From the NCBI GenBank assembly GCA_964350865.1, contig CAYGLJ010000013.1, positions 1-27,104 of the forward strand: 27,104 nucleotides of DNA, given 5' to 3'. Position numbers and translations under genes: made by a program. Origin of the DNA: Pontimonas sp964350865. GTDB lineage: Bacteria; Actinomycetota; Actinomycetes; Actinomycetales; Microbacteriaceae. Positions 15,553-24,027 of the stretch are shown here, piece after piece; positions within the stretch are counted from its first letter, which is position 1; each line of letters begins with the position of its first letter. The notes beneath the pieces are model-generated. The model was not told the origin of the DNA. It made no database searches and saw nothing but the letters and a program-made list of their open reading frames with translations.

Positions 15553-16176
15553 TTACAGGCGAGGGGCCCATGCTTCAGCGATGGTCTCGCTGATGGCTTT
15601 CAATTCCTTCGTCTCGGGTCCCGGTTGGTCCACGAAGACTGCACTGCGGTAGTACGCGAGCTCACGAATAGATTCCAGAATGTCGGCGAGCGCCCGGTGC
15701 CCGCCGTTCTTATCGGGCGACTGGTAGTAGGCCTTCGGGAACCATTGCTTGGACAGCTCCTTGATAGTGGAGACATCAATGTTTCGATAGTGCAGGTATT
15801 CGTGCACATCGGGCATGTACTTCTGCAAGAACATGCGGTCAGTGCCGATCGTGTTACCAGCCAGCGGTGCGCTCTGGGCCTCGGGGACAAACCGTTGGAT
15901 GTACTCAACGACCTGCTTCTGCGCGTCCTGGAGGCTCAGGCCGCCCTCAAGTTCGTCCAGCAGGCCACTGGAGGCGTGCATCTCTCTGACAAAGTCGCCC
16001 ATGTGGTCAACAGCCGCTGCCGAGGGCTTGATGACAACCTGGAAACCCTCATCCACCGGAGTGAGGTCGTAATCGGTGATGACTACGGCGACTTCCACAA
16101 GTTCATCCACGGAGGGGTCAAGACCCGTCATTTCACAGTCCACCCACACCAGGAGGGAATTTGATGCGCTTGCCAC
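15553..16176 (-). CDS. orn: Oligoribonuclease
   Basis: 3'-to-5' exoribonuclease that degrades 2-5 nt RNA and pGpG dinucleotides to mononucleotides, a DEDDh family enzyme acting as a homodimer in the cytoplasm. The 207-aa protein has ExoI WVDCEMTGLD (catalytic Asp13 and Glu15), ExoII around YRNIDVSTIKEL, and ExoIII GGHRALADILESI with the catalytic His and Asp. Translation starts at GTG 16176; there is no Shine-Dalgarno, and a TAGACT box six bases upstream suggests a leaderless message. tRNA-His lies downstream. Compared with the roughly 181 aa of E. coli Orn, the C-terminus is longer (about 25 residues), as in other actinobacteria. Confidence 0.96.
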   Translation of the reverse strand: MASASNSLLVWVDCEMTGLDPSVDELVEVAVVITDYDLTPVDEGFQVVIKPSAAAVDHMGDFVREMHASSGLLDELEGGLSLQDAQKQVVEYIQRFVPEAQSAPLAGNTIGTDRMFLQKYMPDVHEYLHYRNIDVSTIKELSKQWFPKAYYQSPDKNGGHRALADILESIRELAYYRSAVFVDQPGPETKELKAISETIAEAWAPRL

Positions 16177-16182
16177 CCGGGG

Positions 16183-16188
16183 AGTCTA
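16183..16188 (-). promoter_or_regulatory. Candidate -10 box for a leaderless orn transcript
   Basis: On the minus strand TAGACT lies six bases before the GTG start at 16176, identical in sequence and spacing to the box before ligA. It lies just before the stop of the upstream membrane protein gene (16186-16188 overlaps it). No good -35. Confidence 0.45.
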
Positions 16189-16638
16189 TCGGGCGAGTGA
16201 TGCCCGGGTGAGGCCCACCACATAGGCAGTAGAGAAACCGAAACCCACGAGGGCGTAAACCATGCTGAACCAGGTGAAGGGCACAGGTATCAACAGGGTC
16301 GTGACGCCCAACCCTCCCGCTGCGAGCATCATGACTATCGACGCCGCCTGCACTCCTCGATCGCTGGCCGTGAATGACACGACCGCCATATTGCCGGTGA
16401 GAGCAATCAGGGTCACCCCGATCATGACCATGGACCAGACCAGAGGCGCGCTGGAATCCAGGCCCAAAAGCTCGAGGAAGAACCCAGGGGCAAGTATCAG
16501 TGCGATAGCGCTCAGGCCAAAGACTGTGGCGCCAGCGCGCAAGGTGTAGCGAAGAAATGTCATCCCCGGAATTCTACGCGAGGGGCGAACGGGCGTGACG
16601 GGAGCATTGGCGTCACCTAGATTGGTAGACACCTGCAC
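16186..16638 (-). CDS. Four-helix membrane protein, unknown function
   Basis: Up to 150 aa with four predicted membrane segments (about residues 33-55, 67-88, 97-117 and 121-142 from GTG 16638) and short loops. No motif I recognise. The start is uncertain: GTG 16638, GTG 16632 and ATG 16563 (giving 125 aa, beginning MTFLRYTL) are all in frame; none has a convincing ribosome binding site, and the 25-residue head before the last option is polar. It lies 9 bases upstream of orn on the same strand, so some orn transcripts may start here. It is divergent from the MacA-like gene. Confidence 0.65.
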   Translation of the reverse strand: MQVSTNLGDANAPVTPVRPSRRIPGMTFLRYTLRAGATVFGLSAIALILAPGFFLELLGLDSSAPLVWSMVMIGVTLIALTGNMAVVSFTASDRGVQAASIVMMLAAGGLGVTTLLIPVPFTWFSMVYALVGFGFSTAYVVGLTRASLAR

Positions 16639-16738
16639 ATAGGGAGTTCATAGGCAACCATCAGATGATTGCTAGAGGGCTACTGCCAGACTGAAACCTC
16701 GGAACCTCAGGGGTTTCGCTAGAGGAGATACGTAGAGC

Positions 16739-17989
16739 GTGAAAACACGGACCAAAGTCATCATCGGCGTCGTTGCGGCACTTGCCGTGGTGGGAGCAGG
16801 AGCCGGCATCGCCGTCTCAGCCTCTGCACCAGAGGAAGCGACGGTTCTCACGGAAAGCGCCCAGGTCCGAGATGTTGACGTGACTGTGGCGGCGTCGGGA
16901 ACCGTCGACCCGGCGCTAGAGCTTGGACTGCAGTTCCCCGCTGCCGCTACCGCCCAGCTTGCGACTCTGGAGGTCGAGGTGGGGGATGTTGTCGCGGAAG
17001 GCGATGTGCTCGCAACCCTGAAGACTGAGTCCCTCGAAGCGGCCGTTGCCAGTGCTCGTTCGGGTGTTGCGAGTGCGAGAACTGCGGAGTTGCAGGCTCT
17101 CCAAGCACTGGAAACTGCCGAGCAAGCTGTCATTGCCGCTCGACTCAACTACGAAAACATTTATGACGAGTACCCCTCCACCATTGCGGGTCAACCCAAC
17201 CAACACATTGCGTTGGAAAATGCTCAGGCCCAGCAAGCTTCGGCGGCGGCGCAGCTCACTGCAGCCCAGCAACAGGTAGCAGCGGCCGGACCTGCAAAGT
17301 CGTCCGCGTCAGCACAGTTGACTTCGGCGCTTGCCAACCTCGAGAACGCAACGATGACCGCACCGCGTGCCGGAACCGTTGTGGCTATCGCTTCTGCGGT
17401 GGGGGAGCCGGTGGGGACCACCAGCGTGGGCACGAGCGGAACGAGCGGGTTTATTATCTTGGCGAGCCTCGATGAGTTCGTCGTCACCGCCGATTTTGCA
17501 GAATCTGACGTCGTGGGCATTGCTCCCGGACAAAAGGTGAGCCTCGAGTTTGATGCACTTCCCGATGAGCCTCGAGAAGGTGAGGTGACGCACGTAGCGC
17601 CCTTTGGCGCCGTGGACCCCTCGGGAGCGTCTCTCACCACCTATGAGGTCACCGTGAGCGTGCCGAACGCCCCCGCAGGATTGCGGGCAGGAATGACCGC
17701 CCAGGCGAGTATCACCACTGAGGAGCGCCTCGGAGTGGTGGCAGCTCCGGTCACCGCACTCGTGCCCACGGACGACGGATTCGTCGTCCGGGTCCAGGCC
17801 GAAGACGGAACCATCTCCAACGTTGCTGTTGAGGTCGGAATCCGCGGTGGCTACTACGTGGAAATCGTGTCGGGTTTGAGCGAAGGCGATCGAGTCGTCA
17901 CCGGCTCTGACGGTGAGCTTCCCGCCACGGACACTGGTTTCGGTGGCGGACCGCCCGAGGGCGCTGACGAGAACCCTGATCTGAATTGA
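16739..17989 (+). CDS. MacA-like periplasmic/extracytoplasmic adaptor (HlyD family)
   Basis: Membrane-fusion-type adaptor for the adjacent MacB-type ABC exporter, 416 aa. A basic start and one hydrophobic segment (about residues 6-27) anchor it with the bulk outside the cell. The order is: first lipoyl half around 70-93 (EVEVGDVVAEGDVLATLKTE), an Ala/Gln-rich coiled-coil hairpin (about 94-200), second lipoyl half (MTAPRAGTVVAIASAVGEPV), beta-barrel domain, and a membrane-proximal domain ending in GDRVVTG. The C-terminus is Gly/Pro/Asp-rich. GTG 16739 is preceded by AGAGGAG at 16721-16727, a slightly long spacing. It overlaps the ATPase gene by four bases. Exported substrate unknown. Confidence 0.88.
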   Translation: MKTRTKVIIGVVAALAVVGAGAGIAVSASAPEEATVLTESAQVRDVDVTVAASGTVDPALELGLQFPAAATAQLATLEVEVGDVVAEGDVLATLKTESLEAAVASARSGVASARTAELQALQALETAEQAVIAARLNYENIYDEYPSTIAGQPNQHIALENAQAQQASAAAQLTAAQQQVAAAGPAKSSASAQLTSALANLENATMTAPRAGTVVAIASAVGEPVGTTSVGTSGTSGFIILASLDEFVVTADFAESDVVGIAPGQKVSLEFDALPDEPREGEVTHVAPFGAVDPSGASLTTYEVTVSVPNAPAGLRAGMTAQASITTEERLGVVAAPVTALVPTDDGFVVRVQAEDGTISNVAVEVGIRGGYYVEIVSGLSEGDRVVTGSDGELPATDTGFGGGPPEGADENPDLN

Positions 17990-18690
17990 GCGACTACGTC
18001 GTCGAGCTTTCTGACGTTCGTCGGGAATACCAAACAGGTGAAGTGCCCACGGTGGCACTCGCGGGTGTGAGCCTGAAAGTTCAGCGAGGAGAGTTTGTCG
18101 CGATCGTTGGGCCCTCCGGTTCGGGTAAATCGACACTGATGAACCTGATTGGTTGTCTCGATCGGCCTACCGCAGGAACCGTCAAGATCTCGGGCAAAGA
18201 CATCTCGACGCTGGATGACAACGAGCTGACAGCTTTGCGCTCACGCGCTATTGGGTTCGTCTTCCAGCAGTTCCAGCTACTCCCGTTGACCTCGGCAGTA
18301 GAAAACGTGGCAGCGCCTTTGCTGTATCAGGGTCTTCGACCCAAAGAAGCTCACAAGCGCGCCGCGGCTATGCTCACTCGCCTCGGTTTGGGCGAACGTC
18401 TTGACTTTGACCGAGGACGCCTCTCCGGTGGCCAGCAACAACGAGTGGCCATCTCGCGAGCGTTGGTGACCAATCCGGATCTTGTTCTCGCAGATGAGCC
18501 GACAGGCGCCCTCGATACGTCTTCAGGGGCAGCGGTCATGGAGGTCTTCAAGGAGATGAATGCGGAGGGTCGCACCATTGTCTTGATTACCCACGACCTG
18601 GAGGTCGCGGCCGCCGCGAAGAGACGCATTTATATTCGCGATGGTCTCATCGAGCGTGACGAAGCAGACGTGATGGCAGGCACCTCATGA
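17986..18690 (+). CDS. MacB-type ABC transporter ATP-binding protein
   Basis: A 234-aa ATPase of the MacB/LolD subfamily that powers a mechanotransmission-type exporter. Walker A is GPSGSGKST (42-50), Q-loop FVFQQFQLLP (91-100), signature LSGGQQQR (146-153), Walker B LVLADEP (166-172), followed by TGALDT and the H-loop in LITHD. The start is an unusual TTG at 17986 that overlaps the adaptor gene's stop (TTGA), so translation is probably coupled to it; the first in-frame alternative would remove conserved strand 1. It overlaps the permease gene by four bases (ATGA). The three genes form one operon. Confidence 0.93.
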   Translation: MSDYVVELSDVRREYQTGEVPTVALAGVSLKVQRGEFVAIVGPSGSGKSTLMNLIGCLDRPTAGTVKISGKDISTLDDNELTALRSRAIGFVFQQFQLLPLTSAVENVAAPLLYQGLRPKEAHKRAAAMLTRLGLGERLDFDRGRLSGGQQQRVAISRALVTNPDLVLADEPTGALDTSSGAAVMEVFKEMNAEGRTIVLITHDLEVAAAAKRRIYIRDGLIERDEADVMAGTS

Positions 18691-19853
18691 ATCTCTGGCT
18701 GACTTTCCGTTTGTCCCTGAGCCGAATCGTTGCGGCCAAGGTTCGCTCTGGCCTGACCATGCTCGGCATCATCATCGGTGTCAGCGCTGTCGTGGCGCTG
18801 ACAGCGGTGGGGCAGGGAGCTGAGCAAGGAATCGACAGCTCGCTGGCATCGCTCGGTGCCAACCAAATTACGGTCTCGGCAACGTCCCCGACGGGTCTGG
18901 AAGAGAAGGACGCTGCGGCTATCGCCGACATCGAAGGCGTTCTCAAGACCAGCACGGAGGTTCGCACCCAGGGCACGATTGCCTACGGCAGTGAATCCAT
19001 CCGCGCGAGCATTATTGGTGTGTCCCCGACATATGAGGATCTTGGCAATCCCGATGTTGCGGTGGGGTCCTTCCTGCCGACCTCGCCGGGTTTACAAAAC
19101 GCTCGGACAATTGTGGTCTCAGCGAGGGGCGCCGATCAGCTGGGCTTCACGACCGACTCCATCGGGGATAGCGTTCGAGTCAATGGCTTAGCCTTCACCG
19201 TCATCGGTGTGTTGGATGACGCCGATGGGTTTGGCTCTGGAGCCAACGTGTACATCACGCAGGAGGCGGCACGCAGCCTTTTCTCCAAGTCTCCCTACCT
19301 CTCGGTTATCCGCATCCAGGCCGAATCTGAAGAGGCCGTTTCTCCTGTGGAGTATCGAGTGGAAAGCTTCCTGCGCTACTCGAAGGACGTCCGAGATGAC
19401 GAGGATGCGACATTCTCCATCTTCAACCAGGCGGCTCTTCAGGACACTATTAGGACGGTCACCGGCACGCTCGGGATTCTCATCACCGGTATTGCTGGGA
19501 TCTCGCTTGTCGTGGGTGGCATCGGAATCATGAACATCATGTTGGTGTCGGTGCGTGAGCGGACCCGAGAGATTGGTGTCCGCCGGGCTATTGGCGCTAG
19601 GCAGTCCCAGATTTTGACCCAGTTCCTCATGGAAGCCGTGGTTCTCTCCACCCTCGGTGGACTCATTGGTCTCACCATCGGGCAGTTGGCGTCCTATGGA
19701 TTCTCCATCCTGGGTGGCTGGGACTTCTTCATTGACCCGACCACCGTGTTTGTCGCCCTGGGCTTTAGCGCATTGGTGGGAGTCGTGTTTGGAGTCTGGC
19801 CAGCGCGGACTGCAGCGAAACTGCAGCCTGTGGATGCCCTGCGATTCGAGTAG
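18687..19853 (+). CDS. MacB-type ABC transporter permease (FtsX-like)
   Basis: A 388-aa permease with one N-terminal membrane helix (about residues 22-45), a large extracytoplasmic MacB_PCD domain (about 46-260) and three C-terminal helices forming the FtsX domain (about 265-380). The family signature EIGVRRAIGARQSQIL with GIMNIMLVSVRERTRE just before it marks the coupling region. It would act as a dimer with two ATPase chains and the MacA-like adaptor. Proteins of this group export peptides, antibiotics or lipids; nothing here shows which. There is no clear terminator after it before the antiporter gene 52 bases on. Confidence 0.93.
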   Translation: MNLWLTFRLSLSRIVAAKVRSGLTMLGIIIGVSAVVALTAVGQGAEQGIDSSLASLGANQITVSATSPTGLEEKDAAAIADIEGVLKTSTEVRTQGTIAYGSESIRASIIGVSPTYEDLGNPDVAVGSFLPTSPGLQNARTIVVSARGADQLGFTTDSIGDSVRVNGLAFTVIGVLDDADGFGSGANVYITQEAARSLFSKSPYLSVIRIQAESEEAVSPVEYRVESFLRYSKDVRDDEDATFSIFNQAALQDTIRTVTGTLGILITGIAGISLVVGGIGIMNIMLVSVRERTREIGVRRAIGARQSQILTQFLMEAVVLSTLGGLIGLTIGQLASYGFSILGGWDFFIDPTTVFVALGFSALVGVVFGVWPARTAAKLQPVDALRFE

Positions 19854-19892
19854 GTGTCCTGGGTCGTTAACCTCCCCGTGACATGAGCTTGC

Positions 19893-19898
19893 TACTGT
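19893..19898 (+). promoter_or_regulatory. Candidate -10 box for the antiporter gene
   Basis: TACTGT lies seven bases before ATG 19906 with no Shine-Dalgarno, consistent with a leaderless transcript. TTAACC at 19867-19872 resembles a -35, but the 20-base spacing is too long to be convincing. Confidence 0.4.
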
Positions 19899-19905
19899 CA
19901 CAGAC

Positions 19906-21537
19906 ATGTTGGAAAGTGCTTTTAGTCAGATAGCACTGATTCTTCTTGTAGCGGCGGTGGTGGGGTTTCTCGCCAACCTTCTGAGGCAGCCGCTGATTGT
20001 TGCCTACATCTTTGTGGGAATCTTGCTGGGTCCAGCCTTTTTGGGTTTGGTCTCGGCGGGTGAAGAGATTGAGTTGCTTGCCAAGTTTGGTATCGCCATA
20101 TTGCTGTTTTTGGTCGGACTCAAGCTCGACATCAGTCTCATTCGTTCGACCGGACTCGTCGCTCTCACCACTGGTGTTGCTCAAGTGTTCATCACGATGG
20201 GTATTGGTTTCTTGATCGTGGTGGCGTGGGGTTTTGACTGGATTCCTGCCCTCTATGTTGCTCTGGCCCTCGCGTTTTCTTCGACAATCATCATCATCAA
20301 AGTGTTGTCGGATAAGCGTGAATTGGACCAGTTACATGGTCAAATCGCCGTCGGTGTTCTGATTGTGCAAGACATTCTGGTGATCGTCGCAATGGTGGTG
20401 ATCGCCTCGCTGGGCTCCTCGGATGGAACCACAGAACCTGCATCCCTGCTGCTCACCTTGGCGGGCAGTGTTGTCTTCCTCGCTGTCGTTGCGTTGTTGG
20501 CCCGGTATGCGATCCCTCGACTGTTGTCTGTGCTCGTGCGAAGTCAGGAGCTGACTCTGCTCTTCGGTGTGGGCTGGGCAATGTCACTGGCTGGTACCAG
20601 CCAGATACTGGGGTTGTCTATGGAGATTGGTGCCTTCGTTGCGGGAGTGGCGCTCGCCTCAACTCCCTATCGGGAGAGCTTGAGCGCTCGAATGGTGAGC
20701 CTTCGGGACATTATGATTTTGTTCTTCTTTATCGAGCTCGGAACGTCGCTGAGTTTCGATGATGCCGGTTCACAGTTGCTGTTAGCGGTGATTCTGTCGG
20801 TCTTCGTTCTGATGCTGAAACCCCTCGTCGTGATGGTCATCATGGGGGCCCTCGGGTACCGCAGTCAAGTGTCCTTCAAAGCCGGCTTTGCCTTGGCCCA
20901 AATCAGCGAGTTCTCACTCATCCTGATTGCCCTGGGATATTCCCTGGGGCAAGTGGACAGTGAGATCCTGAGCCTGGTAACGCTGGTCGCGATCATCACT
21001 ATCACCATTTCCACCTACTTCATCCTCTATTCAGAGCGTCTGTACACGCTCGCGGCACCTTTATTGCGTCGTTTTGACCGCGTGGATTCCCATGACGAGG
21101 ACCGGGAGGGCTCACAAGCTCACCCCTTCGACGCGATTGTGATCGGATCAGGCAGGCTGGGTTCTTCGGTCGTTCGTGGCATGCAGGACAAAGGAGGACG
21201 GCTGCTGGTTGTGGATCAAGACCCCCGCGCTCTGCGGGCAGTTCGAGGTGAGGGAGTAGAGACTCTCTTCGGTGACATCAGCGACCCTGATTTCGCAGCG
21301 TCACTTCCCCTTAACGAAGCCGACGCAGTGATTTGCACGGTGCATGACCGGAGTACCAATCTTGTGCTCCTGGAGACGCTCACTCGCTTTGGCTATACCG
21401 GCCGGATTTGCCTGACAGCGATGGACGAGCCCACGGCAAAGATGCTGGCAGAGAACAAGAACGTCACCGTGATCAAACCCCTGAAGATGGCGGCAAACAG
21501 GATTGTTGATGCCCTGCCAGAAATGCGGGAGCGCTAG
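19906..21537 (+). CDS. CPA2 cation:proton antiporter with C-terminal TrkA-N domain (KefB/YbaL type)
   Basis: A 543-aa monovalent cation:proton antiporter or ligand-gated K+ efflux protein. Residues 1-385 hold about 12 hydrophobic segments typical of the Na+/H+ exchanger fold, including GVLIVQDILVI with the conserved Gln-Asp pair (Gln155-Asp156), LFFFIELGTSL, and a membrane Lys305. A charged linker (about 390-405) leads to a cytosolic Rossmann TrkA-N/RCK domain starting at IVIGSGRLGSSV (411-422, GxGxxG at 414-419), which binds NAD(H) or another nucleotide to gate transport. Whether it carries K+ or Na+ is open. There is no KefF/KefG-like partner next to it. Its TAG stop is shared with the convergent reductase gene (overlap 21534-21537). 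Confidence 0.92.
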   Translation: MLESAFSQIALILLVAAVVGFLANLLRQPLIVAYIFVGILLGPAFLGLVSAGEEIELLAKFGIAILLFLVGLKLDISLIRSTGLVALTTGVAQVFITMGIGFLIVVAWGFDWIPALYVALALAFSSTIIIIKVLSDKRELDQLHGQIAVGVLIVQDILVIVAMVVIASLGSSDGTTEPASLLLTLAGSVVFLAVVALLARYAIPRLLSVLVRSQELTLLFGVGWAMSLAGTSQILGLSMEIGAFVAGVALASTPYRESLSARMVSLRDIMILFFFIELGTSLSFDDAGSQLLLAVILSVFVLMLKPLVVMVIMGALGYRSQVSFKAGFALAQISEFSLILIALGYSLGQVDSEILSLVTLVAIITITISTYFILYSERLYTLAAPLLRRFDRVDSHDEDREGSQAHPFDAIVIGSGRLGSSVVRGMQDKGGRLLVVDQDPRALRAVRGEGVETLFGDISDPDFAASLPLNEADAVICTVHDRSTNLVLLETLTRFGYTGRICLTAMDEPTAKMLAENKNVTVIKPLKMAANRIVDALPEMRER

Positions 21538-23090
21538 ACATTCAGAGTCAGACTCGGTGTCTGGGACCGTGACACACACGGGTACATAACGCCCAGCTCG
21601 TCCTTGTCCGCATCGGACATCACTGAGTCAAGGTGCTCTGGAGTTCCCTCCAGAACGGTTGCTTCACACGTCCCACACGTTCCTCTGCGACACGAGGCCG
21701 GCAGGGCTATCCCGGAGGCTTCCAGGGCTTCCAGAGTTGTCTGGTCAGCGGTGACTGTGACGGTCGTGCCGCTGGCTGCAGCTACCACGGTGAAGGAGTC
21801 AAGTCGTCCGTTGGAGATTCTCTGCTGGGGTTCAAATCTCTCGAGGTGCAGGCGTTTCGGGGCAACCAGGTGCTCCAGTGATGCCAACACCTCTGCAGAC
21901 CCACACGCATAGACATCGGCTGTGGGATCAACAAGGTCCTCGAGTGGCGCCCGTGATCCTCGCTCGCGAGAAGCCCAGATGGTCACTCGGTCGCCATAGT
22001 CCCGCGTCAGTTCGTCCACGAAGAGCATGTTCTCGGTGGTTCGTCCGAGATAGAGCAGGGACCATTCGCGTCCTGCGGGAACAGAGTGAATCATCGAGCG
22101 AAGGGGGGTTATTCCCACCCCAGAGGCCACGAACTGGTATTTCTTCGCTGGCTTCAAAGGGAAGTGGTTACGCGGATAGTCACAGTCCACTTCGGTGCCC
22201 ACCTGCAGATTCTCATGAATCCACGTGCTCCCACCGCCCTCACCACGAGTGTTGAGAACCCCTAAGCGCAGAACGTTCTGCTCCGCAGGATCGCCTGCTA
22301 AGGAGTATTGACGTTCGATACCCTCAGCGAGATGCAGGGTGAGATGGGCACCTGATTCCCAATCGAGGTCGAGGTTGGAATCAAGCGGAGTGAGTGTGAG
22401 TTCGACGAGATTGTCACCCACCGTGACCCGCTCCACCACTCGAGCACGAAAGCGAGGGGTGGCAGGTGCCTGAGGCACTGCGGGAGTAGTTGCGGTGCGT
22501 GCGGGTGGTTTCTCACGGGCCGCAATGACGAGGCGGACGATTCCAGCGAGAGTCGCGGTCGTGATGAGGATCAGAGAGATCACGGTGTACCAGGGTGTAC
22601 CAACGTCTGTCCCCACCAGACCGGAATGCAAACCGACGAGGACGATGGCGAGGTAACTGGACAGGTGTATCCCTTTCCACAGTGGCTCTGGCAGCCAGCG
22701 GGATCCGAGAGCTGTGAGCTGAACCAGAATGATGAGCCAGAACGCAATGATGCCCAGCGCCACCGGGAGAGGTTCAAAGGTTGTGGCGAAGGGAACCAAG
22801 ATATCCACCCACCCGAATTGGATGTACTCATCCAAGAGCAGTGTGCCCATATGGGTGGCAATCATGGCCATCGCTAAGCCAGAGATGTAGCGGTGGGTGA
22901 CCGTGAGCCACTCGGGATTATCGGCTCCGCGAAGAATTCTGGTCTTCAGCAGGATTCCCCAGACGACAGTCAGAGTCAGCAGTACCCACGCCACCATCGC
23001 GCTGGCGCGAGTCAGGTACCACCACACCTGGGGGTTCTGGAAATCAAGCATCGGTCCCGGGCCATCCGGCGCTGGTAATCCAATCGCCAT
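21534..23090 (-). CDS. Membrane reductase: ferric-reductase-like heme b domain + FAD/NAD(P)H domain + 2Fe-2S ferredoxin domain
   Basis: Predicted trans-membrane oxidoreductase, up to 518 aa. Residues about 25-190 form six helices with two His pairs, His66/His80 and His142/His155, fitting two b hemes on opposite faces. A Pro/Ala linker (about 194-212) precedes a ferredoxin-reductase module: flavin motif RQYSLAG (260-266) and NAD(P)H loop ASGVGITPL (322-330). The C-terminal plant-type ferredoxin has Cys467, 472, 475 and 505. Likely flow is NAD(P)H to FAD and 2Fe-2S in the cytosol, then hemes to an outside acceptor. It is last in an operon with apbE. The start is uncertain: ATG 23090 overlaps apbE by 47 bases, ATG 23051 (505 aa) by 8; neither has a strong ribosome binding site. 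Confidence 0.9.
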   Translation of the reverse strand: MAIGLPAPDGPGPMLDFQNPQVWWYLTRASAMVAWVLLTLTVVWGILLKTRILRGADNPEWLTVTHRYISGLAMAMIATHMGTLLLDEYIQFGWVDILVPFATTFEPLPVALGIIAFWLIILVQLTALGSRWLPEPLWKGIHLSSYLAIVLVGLHSGLVGTDVGTPWYTVISLILITTATLAGIVRLVIAAREKPPARTATTPAVPQAPATPRFRARVVERVTVGDNLVELTLTPLDSNLDLDWESGAHLTLHLAEGIERQYSLAGDPAEQNVLRLGVLNTRGEGGGSTWIHENLQVGTEVDCDYPRNHFPLKPAKKYQFVASGVGITPLRSMIHSVPAGREWSLLYLGRTTENMLFVDELTRDYGDRVTIWASRERGSRAPLEDLVDPTADVYACGSAEVLASLEHLVAPKRLHLERFEPQQRISNGRLDSFTVVAAASGTTVTVTADQTTLEALEASGIALPASCRRGTCGTCEATVLEGTPEHLDSVMSDADKDELGVMYPCVSRSQTPSLTLNV

Positions 23091-24027
23091 GTGTCAGCAC
23101 GCAACCAGCATGGAAACCGTGGTGTCGAGCGAGAGCAAGAAGTCGTTGCGATCCGTGCACGAAGGCGACCTTCGTCCACATCTCCGCCTGTGCGGCAGTA
23201 GGGGCGATGACGCTGGCTTGGACGGTGTCCGACTCGGCACTGCGCAATGTCGTGGGGTCAATGATGTGATGCGTTTCGCGGCCCCCAACCTCGAAACGCC
23301 TCTTGGTCACGGTCGAGGTGGCGAGACCGTGGTGGTGCAGTTCAACGATGGAGAGCCTCTGAGAGCGGTCGTAGGGGTTTTCAATAGCGAGCCTCCATTT
23401 GTCCGCGCGAGGGGATACCCCCTCGACGCGAAGATCGCCTCCCACTTCGACCAAGGCACCAAGAGCGCCTCCTGCTACTGCCATTTCCACCGCCATATCG
23501 GCAGCGAGTCCTTTTCCTACTCCGCCAGAGTCGAGTGTTGTTCCCACGGGGAGGGTGACCTGGGATCCCCGGATGTCAACGGCAGAAAAATTTCCTCGTG
23601 GGCTGGAGGTGATCGGTATGTGGGTCTCGAGTCCCGGGGTGACCAGCGAGGACGTATAACCCTCGGCAAGGAGGGCTGGAAGTACGGTGGGATCAAAAGC
23701 TCCCTGCGTTCGAGAGTATCCCCACGCCATCTCCGTGAGCATTCGAAGAGTTTCCGGAGTGACATCCGTTGCTTGACCTGGTGAATTGTTCAGTCGACTC
23801 AGCTCTGAATCATCGAGGAAGCGACTCCACAGCCCATTTAGGGTTTCCAGAAGGACAGCGATTCGGTCAGGCAGGTCTGCAGGGCCCCCGACAGTGGTGA
23901 TCCGAGCCTTGGTTCCCATGACCGCAAGAGAGCGCTCGTAGACGGGAGTCTCACCCTCGGCACCGCTCATCGCCGCATGGATGCTCCCCAAGACGGGATC
24001 TGAGAGTACAGAGGGAGAGTCGTGCAT
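23044..24027 (-). CDS. apbE: FAD:protein FMN transferase (ApbE family)
   Basis: Transfers FMN from FAD to a Ser/Thr side chain of a target protein, Mg2+-dependent. The 327-aa protein has the family core: ERSLAVMGTKARIT (about 31-44), LSRLNNSPG (about 77-85), AFDPTVLPAL, the flavin-binding DSGGVGKGLAAD, VEVGGDLRVEG, and HHIIDPTT. ATG 24027 shares one base with the stop of the preceding gene (TGATG), with GGTGGG six bases upstream; GTG 24030 is an alternative. No signal peptide or lipobox is visible in the roughly 30-residue N-terminal extension, so it may act in the cytosol before export or leave by an unseen route. No FMN-binding domain protein is encoded nearby, so its target is unclear. Confidence 0.93.
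   Translation of the reverse strand: MHDSPSVLSDPVLGSIHAAMSGAEGETPVYERSLAVMGTKARITTVGGPADLPDRIAVLLETLNGLWSRFLDDSELSRLNNSPGQATDVTPETLRMLTEMAWGYSRTQGAFDPTVLPALLAEGYTSSLVTPGLETHIPITSSPRGNFSAVDIRGSQVTLPVGTTLDSGGVGKGLAADMAVEMAVAGGALGALVEVGGDLRVEGVSPRADKWRLAIENPYDRSQRLSIVELHHHGLATSTVTKRRFEVGGRETHHIIDPTTLRSAESDTVQASVIAPTAAQAEMWTKVAFVHGSQRLLALARHHGFHAGCVLTHGDWITSAGWPGTDA

Noticed and set aside
15517..16164. 215-codon plus-strand open frame
   Set aside because: Antisense to orn, which has all catalytic motifs; a shadow of its codon usage.
17309..18136. 275-codon minus-strand open frame
   Set aside because: Antisense to the MacA-like and MacB ATPase genes; Arg/His/Gly-rich translation without any fold signature.
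19188..19907. 239-codon minus-strand open frame
   Set aside because: Antisense to the MacB permease; His/Asp/Glu-rich translation with no domain.
22897..23784. 295-codon plus-strand open frame
   Set aside because: It lies wholly antisense to apbE and the reductase start, both with clear family motifs; its translation shows no recognisable domain.
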